From positions 186,001 through 250,000 of the forward strand of contig URYL01000001.1 in NCBI GenBank assembly GCA_900552075.1: a stretch of 64,000 nt of DNA, given 5' to 3'. A program made the translations under genes and the position numbers. The stretch's first letter is position 1. Each line of letters opens with the position of its first letter. The notes under the pieces are model-generated. The model was not told where the DNA came from. It ran no database searches and saw only the letters and a program-made list of their open reading frames with translations. This DNA is from an uncultured Bacteroides sp. GTDB lineage: Bacteria > Bacteroidota > Bacteroidia > Bacteroidales > Bacteroidaceae. Positions 8,808-16,806 of the stretch are shown here, one piece after another.

Positions 8808-9410
8808 TCAGTTCAGTCCAAACAAGGTCGCCAGACCTTTGTCCACGCCTGAAAAGCCCATAAAGGCCATAGCCAGCAAACCGGCTGTAACCAATGCGAT
8901 AGACATGCCTCGCATACCTTTCGGAATATTGACCAAACTCAGCTGTTCGCGGATACCGGCGAATACAATCAAGGCCAGAGCAAAACCCAATGCTGTAGAG
9001 AATGCATAAACCACGCCTGTCAGCAAGTCATAGTTTTTCTGGATCACCAGAATGGTCACACCCAAAATACAGCAGTTAGTCGTAATCAACGGAAGGAACA
9101 CACCCAATGCCTGATACAATGATGGAGACACTTTTTTCAGGATGATTTCAACCATCTGTACCAGTGCGGCAATGACAAGAATAAAGGCTATGGTCTGCAA
9201 GTAACCCAGTCCGAATGCATCCAACACAAATTTCTGAATGACATAGGTCACAATAGTAGCCAGTGTCAGCACGAAAGCTACCGCTGCTCCCATACCCATG
9301 GCGGTTTCTACTTTCTTGGAAACTCCCAGGAACGGACAGATACCCAAGAATTGTGACAACACGATGTTGTTCACAAAGATTGCGGTGATAAATATCAATA
9401 TATATTCCAT
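8808..9410 (-). CDS. rnfA: RnfA, membrane subunit of the Rnf complex
   Basis: Integral membrane subunit of the ferredoxin:NAD+ oxidoreductase (Rnf), which couples electron transfer to ion translocation across the inner membrane. It has 200 residues, almost entirely hydrophobic, with the six-helix pattern of RnfA/NqrE. NNIVLSQFLGICPFLGVSKK near the N-terminus and LITTNCCILG in the middle contain the conserved cysteines that bind an iron centre between RnfA and RnfE. Last gene of the rnf run, 19 bp after rnfE. RnfA and RnfE are paralogues; this one is assigned by the CPFLGVS motif. Confidence 0.93.
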   Translation of the reverse strand: MEYILIFITAIFVNNIVLSQFLGICPFLGVSKKVETAMGMGAAVAFVLTLATIVTYVIQKFVLDAFGLGYLQTIAFILVIAALVQMVEIILKKVSPSLYQALGVFLPLITTNCCILGVTILVIQKNYDLLTGVVYAFSTALGFALALIVFAGIREQLSLVNIPKGMRGMSIALVTAGLLAMAFMGFSGVDKGLATLFGLN

Positions 9411-9429
9411 ATCTTTCTATTTTTAAGGG

Positions 9430-10014
9430 TTATGCTTTCTTCAAGCGATTTACAATCGCAATAAGGTATCCCAATACAATGAACGCACCGGGAGCCAATA
9501 CGAAAATCAGCATTCCGTAATCTTCCGGCATAATCGCGATATTAAACAGCTTACCAGTACCCAAGAACTCACGTACGCCGCCCAGCAAGGTCAAGGCAAT
9601 GGTAAATCCAAGTCCCATACCCAATCCATCAAAGAAGGAAGAAACCGGATTGTTCTTGGCCGCGAAAGCTTCCGCGCGTCCCAGCAAGATACAGTTTACC
9701 ACAATCAACGGAATGAACAATCCCAACGTAGCGTATAATGCTGGCACGTATGCCTGCATCACCATCTGCAACAAGGTTACAAACGACGCAATGACTACCA
9801 CGAAAATAGGAATACGTACCATATCCGGCACCAAATTCTTAATCAGAGAAATCACCACATTGGAACAAATCAATACGAACATCGTGGCCAGTCCCATACC
9901 CATACCGTTGATGGCAGAAGAAGTTGTACCCAAAGTAGGACACATACCCAAAAGGAGTACAAATGTAGGATTTTCTTTTACAATCCCATTCATTAACACT
10001 TTAAAGTTATTCAT
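9430..10014 (-). CDS. rnfE: RnfE, membrane subunit of the Rnf complex
   Basis: Integral membrane partner and paralogue of RnfA (NqrD counterpart), forming the inverted six-helix pair at the core of Rnf. It has 194 residues. The motifs NPTFVLLLGMCPTLGTTSSA and LIVVNCILLGRAEAFA hold the conserved cysteines. GLGMGLGFTIALTLLGGVREFLG is a typical C-terminal RnfE block. It begins 11 bp after the rnfG stop and is followed by rnfA in the same transcription unit. Confidence 0.93.
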   Translation of the reverse strand: MNNFKVLMNGIVKENPTFVLLLGMCPTLGTTSSAINGMGMGLATMFVLICSNVVISLIKNLVPDMVRIPIFVVVIASFVTLLQMVMQAYVPALYATLGLFIPLIVVNCILLGRAEAFAAKNNPVSSFFDGLGMGLGFTIALTLLGGVREFLGTGKLFNIAIMPEDYGMLIFVLAPGAFIVLGYLIAIVNRLKKA

Positions 10015-10025
10015 AGCCTGTCCTC

Positions 10026-10688
10026 CTATTCTTTAACGGGTTCTACATTCGTCGTATCTTCTTTTTCATATTTCTCAGCACCGCTTTTCTGTTGAGAAGC
10101 TCCACTAGCCCCATCCGCATGCTGATTCATGTAAGCTGCATACGCATTGTTTACAGCTAACAGAAATGCACGCGAAGTAATGGTAGAAGCTGTAATAGCA
10201 TCCACATCTCCCCCATCTTTGCTGACAGTTAAAGGAGCTTTTCCAGGATTCTTTCCGGTAATATCGCCTTTGGCACCCTTCTTGAACCAGTCGGCAGCCT
10301 TTGAACCCAGTCCCGGAGTCTCGGAATGGCTCAACAGCGAATAGTCAATGATATTTCCGTCATTATCGAATCCGACCAATACGGTCAACGTACCGCCAAA
10401 TCCATTGGAAGCAGACTGTACGGCAGCCCCCACAGGCTGTCCGCCTTTGGTGGCCTTGTAAATTATATATTGGGCTCCATTGACTTCCACAGTGTCAGCA
10501 GCTTCCGCCGGATTGTTGTCAAAACCAGGAACCACCACTGCAATAGCATCGCTCAACGTCTTGGCGTTAGCCTGTGCAATAGGTTCTGCGGTTACATCGT
10601 TCACCCAGCCCAGTAAACCTCCGGCCACTACGGAAAATCCGGTCAGTGCCAGAGCCATATTCCTTAAAGATGATTCTAGTTTTTTCAT
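10026..10688 (-). CDS. rnfG: RnfG, FMN-binding subunit of the Rnf complex
   Basis: Single-pass membrane protein with a periplasmic domain that carries covalently attached FMN, relaying electrons within Rnf (NqrC counterpart). It has 220 residues. There is one N-terminal membrane helix (about residues 10-30). The FMN site is recognisable as DAITASTITS near residue 165, where the family's phosphoester-linked threonine lies. HSETPGLGSKA is another conserved block. The C-terminal 30 residues are polar and low in complexity, unlike the core fold. The start overlaps the rnfD stop by 4 bp, so translation is coupled. Confidence 0.93.
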   Translation of the reverse strand: MKKLESSLRNMALALTGFSVVAGGLLGWVNDVTAEPIAQANAKTLSDAIAVVVPGFDNNPAEAADTVEVNGAQYIIYKATKGGQPVGAAVQSASNGFGGTLTVLVGFDNDGNIIDYSLLSHSETPGLGSKAADWFKKGAKGDITGKNPGKAPLTVSKDGGDVDAITASTITSRAFLLAVNNAYAAYMNQHADGASGASQQKSGAEKYEKEDTTNVEPVKE

Positions 10689-11674
10689 TTCTTCACTACC
10701 TCCCCAAAACGTTTTGGTTTACAATAAGTATTGATCAACGGAGTAAATGCGTTCATGATGAAAATAGCGAACGACATACCTTCCGGATAAGCACCGAAAG
10801 TACGGATAACCACGGTCAGGAAACCGATGGCCACGCCATAAATCAACATGCCTTTGTGAGTCATCGGTGAAGTGACATAGTCGGTTGCCATGAAAATAGC
10901 TCCCAACATCAGACCTCCGGTAAACAGATGAGCAAACGGCGAAGCATACACCGTAGGATTAGCCAAGTGCATCAGGCCGGAGAATACAAACACGGTCACC
11001 AGAATGGAAACCGGAATATGCCAGGAAATAATCTTCTTCCACAACATGTAAACCAGTCCAAGCAACAAAGCCAGCGCACTTACCTCACCGATACATCCCG
11101 GATTATTTCCCAGGAACAAAGAGAGCGTATCGGGTAACTTGCTCAAGGCTGTAGCATCGCCATGAACGGCCATTTTCATCAAGGCCAGCGGAGTCGCTGC
11201 GGTTTCCGCATCGGTATAGCTGGTAAGCTGTCCGACTACCGGCCAGGAAGTCATCTGCACCGGGAAAGAAATCAGCAGGAAGATACGTCCTACCAACGCA
11301 GGGTTGAACGGGTTACAGCCCAGTCCCCCAAATGTCATCTTTCCTATGCCGATAGCCACCAGTGCCCCGATGATGATGATCCACAACGGCAGATTGGAAG
11401 GCAAGTTGAATGCCAGCAACACACCGGTCAACGCAGCCGATCCATCGGTAATGGTAGTGCGTTCACGCTTCAAGATATATTTGGTGATAGCCCATTCAAA
11501 GAACAGACAGGCCACAACAGAAGTCAGCGTCACCACCACTGCTCCCAAGCCGAACATGTAGAAAGAGACGAGCAAGGCCGGTATCAGCGCAATCAGCACG
11601 CCATACATGTTTTTCTGTACACTGTCGCCACTATGTACATGCGGCGATAAGGATACTATTAATTTATTTGCCAT
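10685..11674 (-). CDS. rnfD: RnfD, membrane subunit of the Rnf complex
   Basis: Multi-helix membrane subunit (NqrB counterpart) with a covalently bound FMN and a role in ion translocation. It has 329 residues and about nine to ten hydrophobic segments. The block FGGLGCNPFNPALVGRIFLL is highly conserved in RnfD/NqrB. ETAATPLALM is the likely FMN-threonine loop (the usual form is SGATPL). TDYVTSPMTHKG is a further signature. It lies 12 bp after rnfC and overlaps rnfG by 4 bp. Confidence 0.94.
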   Translation of the reverse strand: MANKLIVSLSPHVHSGDSVQKNMYGVLIALIPALLVSFYMFGLGAVVVTLTSVVACLFFEWAITKYILKRERTTITDGSAALTGVLLAFNLPSNLPLWIIIIGALVAIGIGKMTFGGLGCNPFNPALVGRIFLLISFPVQMTSWPVVGQLTSYTDAETAATPLALMKMAVHGDATALSKLPDTLSLFLGNNPGCIGEVSALALLLGLVYMLWKKIISWHIPVSILVTVFVFSGLMHLANPTVYASPFAHLFTGGLMLGAIFMATDYVTSPMTHKGMLIYGVAIGFLTVVIRTFGAYPEGMSFAIFIMNAFTPLINTYCKPKRFGEVVKK

Positions 11675-11686
11675 AAGATTCTCTAA

Positions 11687-13024
11687 TTATTTTTTTGCAT
11701 TACGTGCACGGATGATACCGCCCACCTTACCTTTACCTAAACGGATGTAATCCAACATCGGACGATGAGAAGGACACGTAAACTGACATGAACCACATTC
11801 GATGCACGACATAATCATTTCATGTTCCACGCGTTCCCAGTCACCGTGAGCCGAGCAAGTGGCCAGCAAGAAGGGTTCCAAGCCCATCGGACAGGCACTC
11901 ACACATTTTGCACAACGGATACACGGCTGAGGTTCTGTACGGCGTGCTTCCTTGTCGTTCATAATCAATACACCTGAACTACCTTTGCAGATAGGCACTT
12001 CGGTATTCACCAACGCTTTACCCATCATCGGACCACCACCAATCACCTTTCCGGTATCTTCCGGCAGTCCACCGGCCGCGTCTATCAGCTGGCTCATCGG
12101 CGTCCCCATACGGGTCAGGAAATTAGACGGGTTCTTCAATGACTTACCTGTAACGGTCACTACACGCTCAAACAAAGGTTTGTTCTTCTGCACAGCTTCG
12201 TATACTGCATACGCCGTACCTACGTTCTGCACCACAGCCCCTACATTGATAGGAATGGCAGGAGGAGCAGGTACTTGACGTCTGATAATGGCATCAATCA
12301 ACTGTTTTTCACCTCCTTGCGGGTATTTCACTTTCAAAGGCACGACTTCAATACCCGGATAAACAGCTGCTTTCTGCGTCATCAACTGAATAGCATCCGG
12401 TTTGTTGTTTTCGATGCCGATATAAGCTTTATCTACTTTGGCTGCCTTCATCAAAATCTGTACACCGACCAGAATCTCATCAGCTTTCTCCAACATCAGG
12501 CGATGGTCGGCAGTCAGATAAGGCTCACACTCCACGGCGTTGATGATTACACATTCAGCCTTGCATCCGGGAGGAGGAGTCAGCTTCACATGTGTGGGGA
12601 AGCAGGCACCACCCATACCGACGATACCGGCATTCTTAATTTTAGCGACAATTTCTTCCGGAGTCAGATTACATTCCTTAACCAATTCCGTACTACGGTC
12701 AATCGACTCTTCCCACTCATCGCCTTCCACATCGATAAATATGGCAGGTTTACGATAACCACTTGCATCAATCACACTGTCTATCTTGTTTACTTTACCG
12801 GAAACGGAAGAGAAGATAGCGGCCGAAACAAAGCCTCCTGCTTCAGCAATCTTGGTACCGACCTTCACTACATCGCCCTTCTTCACGATGGCAGTGGCAG
12901 GCGCACCAATATGCTGAGACAACGGGAACACGGCTTGCTTGGGAAGCGCAAGCGTTTCAATGGCTTTCCCGGCTGACAATTTATTTTCTGCTGGATGAAC
13001 TCCACCAATTCTAAATGTCTTCAC
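11687..13024 (-). CDS. rnfC: RnfC, NADH/FMN/Fe-S subunit of the Rnf complex
   Basis: Peripheral subunit that exchanges electrons with NAD(H). It has 445 residues. The central domain contains GIVGMGGACFPTHVKL, the nucleotide/FMN-binding fold shared with NuoF. Two [4Fe-4S] motifs follow near the C-terminus: CIRCAKCVSACP and CIECGSCQFTCP. The N-terminal part is a barrel/biotinyl-like domain. It ends soon after the second cluster, so it lacks the long alanine/lysine-rich tail of some proteobacterial RnfC. It lies 33 bp downstream of rnfB and 12 bp upstream of rnfD. Confidence 0.95.
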   Translation of the reverse strand: MKTFRIGGVHPAENKLSAGKAIETLALPKQAVFPLSQHIGAPATAIVKKGDVVKVGTKIAEAGGFVSAAIFSSVSGKVNKIDSVIDASGYRKPAIFIDVEGDEWEESIDRSTELVKECNLTPEEIVAKIKNAGIVGMGGACFPTHVKLTPPPGCKAECVIINAVECEPYLTADHRLMLEKADEILVGVQILMKAAKVDKAYIGIENNKPDAIQLMTQKAAVYPGIEVVPLKVKYPQGGEKQLIDAIIRRQVPAPPAIPINVGAVVQNVGTAYAVYEAVQKNKPLFERVVTVTGKSLKNPSNFLTRMGTPMSQLIDAAGGLPEDTGKVIGGGPMMGKALVNTEVPICKGSSGVLIMNDKEARRTEPQPCIRCAKCVSACPMGLEPFLLATCSAHGDWERVEHEMIMSCIECGSCQFTCPSHRPMLDYIRLGKGKVGGIIRARNAKK

Positions 13025-13057
13025 TGTTATGTTATTTAGTATTATACAATTATAAGA

Positions 13058-14014
13058 TTAAGCCTCGGTTTGCTTCGGAGTTTCGGCAACCGGAGTTACA
13101 GTTTCCTTCTTTACAACTTCTTCCGTCTGAGCAGGACTAGCTACAGACTTTTCTACCGTTGTTTTTTCAGCAGCGGGCATTTCAGCCTTTGGTTTACGAG
13201 GAGGGAAGTTCACAGCTACGATGGCATGCTGCGGACACTCCATTTCGCATTTGCGGCAAGATTTACACTTGGCCGGATCAATATAAGCCAGGTTGTTTTC
13301 CAATGTAATAGCTTCAAACGGACATACCTTTACGCACTTTCCACAACCGATGCAGGCAGCTGCACAAGCTTTACGAGCCACAGCCCCTTTGTCCTTGTTC
13401 ACACACTGTACGTAAACTCTCCTGTTGTTCTTTCCTCTCGGACGGATTTCGATGATGTTACGCGGGCAAGCCTTACTACAGGCACCACACGCGGTACACT
13501 TCGATTCATCCACTTCCGGAAGACCGGTTTCCGGATTCATGTGAATGGCATCAAACTGACAAGCAGACACGCAATCACCACATCCCAGACAGCCGAACGT
13601 ACATCCAGTCTCCCCGCCAAAAGTTGAATTGGCTACCACGCAAGAACGTACTCCGTCATACTGCGTCAGTTTCGGACGGTTGGCGCAGGTTCCGTTACAT
13701 CTCACCACTGCAATTTTCGGTTCAGAAGCTGTAGCTTCCAGCCCCAAAATGCTTGCAACTTTTTCCATTGTAGGCTGACCACCTACCGGACACATTTTCC
13801 CTTCCAGAGATCCGGCTTTCACACATGCAGCAGCAAAACCAGAGCATCCCGGGAAACCGCATCCGCCGCAATTGGCCTGAGGAAGCACTTGAGCCACCTG
13901 TCCAATGCGAGGATCTTCATACACAGCAAATTTCTTGGAAGCCACATACAAGATAATAGCTGAAATCAGGCCGATGGCACCCAGTGAAATCACTGCAACT
14001 AAAATTAAACTCAT
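13058..14014 (-). CDS. rnfB: RnfB, polyferredoxin subunit of the Rnf complex
   Basis: Entry subunit that accepts electrons from reduced ferredoxin. It has 318 residues: an N-terminal membrane helix (about residues 5-27), then a CGGCGFPGCSGFAAAC cluster-binding segment, then four ferredoxin-type [4Fe-4S] motifs at about residues 140-260 (CLGCGDCVSACQF, CTACGACSKACPR, CIGCGKCVKVCPF, CKSCRKCEMECPQ). The last 50 residues are a low-complexity K/P/E/T-rich tail. First true rnf gene of the operon, 17 bp after rseC. Confidence 0.95.
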   Translation of the reverse strand: MSLILVAVISLGAIGLISAIILYVASKKFAVYEDPRIGQVAQVLPQANCGGCGFPGCSGFAAACVKAGSLEGKMCPVGGQPTMEKVASILGLEATASEPKIAVVRCNGTCANRPKLTQYDGVRSCVVANSTFGGETGCTFGCLGCGDCVSACQFDAIHMNPETGLPEVDESKCTACGACSKACPRNIIEIRPRGKNNRRVYVQCVNKDKGAVARKACAAACIGCGKCVKVCPFEAITLENNLAYIDPAKCKSCRKCEMECPQHAIVAVNFPPRKPKAEMPAAEKTTVEKSVASPAQTEEVVKKETVTPVAETPKQTEA

Positions 14015-14031
14015 AATATAAAGTTAGTTTA

Positions 14032-14457
14032 TTAATTATTAATTGATTCCAAAACAAACACAAAAGTACGTCTGAATTTTTCCCGGCACAAGAAAAGTAT
14101 CAGATAATAAGGTATAAGCATACATAAGGATACTACTGAGGAAATCGCCTCGTCACCACCTGTCACAGACATAAATATAAAAAGTGAAACGAGCAACACC
14201 ACAAAGGGAAAAACAAAAGCCCACATTACCGCTTTCATACCCAATGATGTCGCTCCGCTTATCGTAACCTGACTACCAACCGGACAATCGAGTCCGTCCT
14301 TATTGTATACATCTATCAGTTTTTCTTTCGATTCCGCTGCACTGCAATGCCCTTTAACGCTGCATGAAGAACAGGCAGAAGTCTGTACAATCCTTACTTT
14401 CAGGTAAGAACCGTTGATGCTTTCCACAATACCTAGATGTTTTACTGTATTAGCCAT
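14032..14457 (-). CDS. RseC/SoxR-reducing-system family protein
   Basis: Small inner-membrane protein of the RseC family, found next to Rnf/Rsx genes in many bacteria. It has 141 residues. A cysteine-rich N-terminal region contains CSSCSVKGHCSA, which could hold an Fe-S cluster. Two membrane helices follow at about residues 70-95 and 100-125. The ATG at 14457 is preferred because MANTVKHLGIVE is the normal family start; an upstream in-frame ATG at 14490 would overlap the predicted -7 element. It heads the rnf operon. Its exact role is unclear even in model species, where it is linked to SoxR reduction or sigma-E control. Confidence 0.85.
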   Translation of the reverse strand: MANTVKHLGIVESINGSYLKVRIVQTSACSSCSVKGHCSAAESKEKLIDVYNKDGLDCPVGSQVTISGATSLGMKAVMWAFVFPFVVLLVSLFIFMSVTGGDEAISSVVSLCMLIPYYLILFLCREKFRRTFVFVLESINN

Positions 14458-14466
14458 TTTTGTAAA

Positions 14467-14487
14467 CCACACATTACAAATGTGTGG
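14467..14487. promoter_or_regulatory. Inverted repeat in the rseC-rnf leader
   Basis: CCACACAT and ATGTGTGG are separated by 5 bp and lie between the predicted -7 element and the rseC ATG. Position and symmetry fit an operator or a leader hairpin; the binding protein is unknown. Confidence 0.45.
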
Positions 14488-14495
14488 CAAATGTA
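14488..14495 (-). promoter_or_regulatory. Predicted -7 element of the rseC-rnf promoter
   Basis: TACATTTG on the minus strand fits TAnnTTTG, 31 bp upstream of the rseC ATG. It would drive rseC-rnfBCDGEA as one transcript. Confidence 0.6.
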
Positions 14496-14602
14496 CGACA
14501 AATATTGTTTCGTTGATAACGCCAACGGAGAAAATCTGTTTAAAAAAAGTAAATTTATAGGGGTAGTCTTACTTAAAGCGAACTGCCCCTTCCCTCTTTG
14601 GG

Positions 14603-15799
14603 TCAATCTACAATGGAATATCCTGCTTCCAACAACGCATTTCGAATCTGAGCAATATGTTCCGCATTACGAGTTTCCATTACCAGACGCAGGAAACATG
14701 CCGTTACATTGCTGTTGTTATTATTCCGTTCATGCAGAACTGAAATAATATTCCCTCCCAGACGAGCTATCACGGCAGCCACTCCCATCAGTTCCCCCGG
14801 TCTGTCATGCAAATCAAGTGTCACCGTATAAGAACGTCCGGACATATCCAATCCACGCCCGATTACACGACTCAAAATCGTCACATCAATATTACCACCA
14901 GAAACAACACAAATGGTTTTCTTTCCAGCCACCGGCACCTTATTAAACATCGCAGCTGCTACCGAGACGGCTCCCGCTCCTTCTGCAATCAATTTCTGTT
15001 GTTCCATCAATGCCAGAATAGCCGCACAAATCTCATCTTCGGTCACCGTCACAATACCGTCCACGTATTTACTGCACAATTCAAACGTATGTTCTCCCGG
15101 TTCTTTCACCGCAATACCGTCGGCCACTGTAGCCACCGAGGTCAAACACTCACGTTTGGCATGTTCTATGGAACGCAACATACTCGGAGCTCCCTGTGCC
15201 TGCACACCGTACACCTTCACACTCGGCTTCAATGATTTCAAGGCATAAGCCACACCTGAAATCAATCCGCCACCTCCTACCGGAACAATCACCACATCCA
15301 CATCTGGAAGCTGGTTCAGCAATTCCAATCCAATGGTTCCTTGTCCGGCAATGACATACTCATCATCGAAAGGATGAATGAAAGTATATCCCCTTTCCTC
15401 TTTCAGTTCCAACGCCTTCTTATATGCATCATCGTATACACCCGGAACCAGACAAACCTCCGCACCGTAGCGCTTGGTAGCTTCCACTTTCGAAATCGGA
15501 GCCCCATCCGGCAAACAAATCAATGATTTTATTCCATGTTTTGTAGCTCCCAACGCTACTCCTTGCGCATGATTTCCTGCCGAACAGGCAATCACTCCCT
15601 TTGCCTTTTCTTCCTCCGTCAAACGAGAAATTTTATAACAGGCACCACGCAATTTAAAAGACCCGGTATATTGTAGATTCTCCGGCTTCAAATAAATCTG
15701 ACTTTCAGGATTTATCTGAGGAGCATAAATCAAATCAGTTCTTCGTATTACATTTTTCAAGGCAAATGAAGCCCGATAAATACAATCCAATGTTAACAT
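14603..15799 (-). CDS. ilvA: Threonine ammonia-lyase (threonine dehydratase) with ACT domain
   Basis: PLP enzyme that deaminates threonine to 2-oxobutyrate, the first step toward isoleucine. It has 398 residues. The PLP lysine is K49 in YTGSFKLRGA, and the phosphate-binding glycine loop is PVGGGGLISG. The catalytic domain runs to about residue 315. A single C-terminal ACT domain follows (YTVTLDLHDRPGELMGVAAV), the form seen in the shorter 400-residue enzymes rather than the 510-residue E. coli IlvA with two ACT-like domains. Whether it is biosynthetic or catabolic is not settled by sequence; no other ilv genes are nearby. A -7 element lies 28 bp upstream. Confidence 0.92.
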   Translation of the reverse strand: MLTLDCIYRASFALKNVIRRTDLIYAPQINPESQIYLKPENLQYTGSFKLRGACYKISRLTEEEKAKGVIACSAGNHAQGVALGATKHGIKSLICLPDGAPISKVEATKRYGAEVCLVPGVYDDAYKKALELKEERGYTFIHPFDDEYVIAGQGTIGLELLNQLPDVDVVIVPVGGGGLISGVAYALKSLKPSVKVYGVQAQGAPSMLRSIEHAKRECLTSVATVADGIAVKEPGEHTFELCSKYVDGIVTVTEDEICAAILALMEQQKLIAEGAGAVSVAAAMFNKVPVAGKKTICVVSGGNIDVTILSRVIGRGLDMSGRSYTVTLDLHDRPGELMGVAAVIARLGGNIISVLHERNNNNSNVTACFLRLVMETRNAEHIAQIRNALLEAGYSIVD

Positions 15800-15827
15800 A
15801 ATGATATTCTTTTATTATTTTCGTGTG

Positions 15828-15835
15828 CAAATGTA
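15828..15835 (-). promoter_or_regulatory. Predicted -7 element upstream of the threonine dehydratase gene
   Basis: TACATTTG on the minus strand, an exact TAnnTTTG match, 28 bp before the ATG. Confidence 0.6.
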
Positions 15836-15883
15836 CAAAAACATTGGATTTTAAAAGAATAATTCTGACAAATAAGAAGAAAA

Positions 15884-15912
15884 GCATCCAGATGGAAAAT
15901 CCATCTGGATGC
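15884..15912. terminator. Strong terminator downstream of the sigma-factor gene
   Basis: GCATCCAGATGGA (15884-15896) and TCCATCTGGATGC (15900-15912) form a near-perfect hairpin. On the minus strand it is followed by TTTTCTTCTT. It lies 8 bp beyond the sigma gene stop and isolates it from the threonine dehydratase promoter. Confidence 0.85.
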
Positions 15913-15920
15913 TTTTCTTT

Positions 15921-16523
15921 TCACAAATTATCATCAAATGACTTTAAGTCCATACCTTCATTTATAAACTTCCTCCGAAGTTCAGCCAAAATTTTTTGAT
16001 AATGCTTGAAACAAGCCGATTTGCTGATTCCCCTCTTTTCACCCGCCTGACGAAAACTCAACTTACCATCAATTATATCGTTTATCAAACCTTGGTCATC
16101 TAACGAAAGTTCCAAAACCGCTTTTTCCTCTTTTTCATAATAGGATTCCAGCAGAAGAGGATTAGATGATTGAAGCTCTTCCTTCTCAATTAAGATAATC
16201 AAATCTTTATCAGAAGAAACTATTACCGGAGACCGTTGCTTTCTACGATAATAATCACGCACCACATTCATCGTAACAGTCAATGCCCATGACTCAAAAT
16301 GCCCTCGTTCATCATAATGTGATAAAGACAAGGCTTCACAAATTTTCAATAAGGCCTCTTGTTGCAGGTTAGACACATCATCCGGATTTCGGACATGAGA
16401 ACTCACATAAGTTTCCACAATATGCATGCATTGCCGGAAAAGAATCTTTCTTCTCCGTTCTTCTTCACTTGGCTCCCCTGAAGCATCTTCACCGGAACCG
16501 GAAAAATGAGTGTAATTTTTCAT
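15921..16523 (-). CDS. ECF-type RNA polymerase sigma factor
   Basis: Sigma-70 family protein of 200 residues. Region 2 is seen at about residues 25-95 (DDVSNLQQEALLKICEAL, then FESWALTVTMNVVRDYYRRKQR). Region 4 lies at about 150-190 (FRQAGEKRGISKSACFKHYQKILAELRRK) and ends in a recognition-helix-like segment. The N-terminal 25 residues are polar and rich in S, G and E. No FecR-like or other anti-sigma gene is adjacent, so this is an orphan ECF factor. A roughly 280-bp AT-rich gap separates it from lepA. Its target genes cannot be read from the window. Confidence 0.85.
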   Translation of the reverse strand: MKNYTHFSGSGEDASGEPSEEERRRKILFRQCMHIVETYVSSHVRNPDDVSNLQQEALLKICEALSLSHYDERGHFESWALTVTMNVVRDYYRRKQRSPVIVSSDKDLIILIEKEELQSSNPLLLESYYEKEEKAVLELSLDDQGLINDIIDGKLSFRQAGEKRGISKSACFKHYQKILAELRRKFINEGMDLKSFDDNL

Positions 16524-16750
16524 TTCTCTTAAATTTAAACCTTACCTTTTCATTGTCATAAAAAAGTAAGAAAGTTAACTATTCGTTTCATTCCAAATAA
16601 TAGATTTAACAAACAATACAAGAAAACCTAAGGCTAATCAATCATTTATAAATCTTTTATTTTGATAACAAATATAAGACATTAATTTGTATATACAACA
16701 ATTTTTACAGAATATTTTGCATATAAAATTATGATTCGACAAATAAAAAA

Positions 16751-16786
16751 GGCATCAAAAAGAAACATTCCTTTCTTTTTGATGCC
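16751..16786. terminator. Terminator downstream of lepA
   Basis: GGCATCAAAAAGAAA (16751-16765) and TTTCTTTTTGATGCC (16772-16786) form a 15-bp perfect stem with a 6-nt loop. On the minus strand it runs into TTTTTTATTT. It lies 20 bp past the lepA stop. Confidence 0.87.
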
Positions 16787-16806
16787 TTTTCTTATGCTAA
16801 ACTCTA

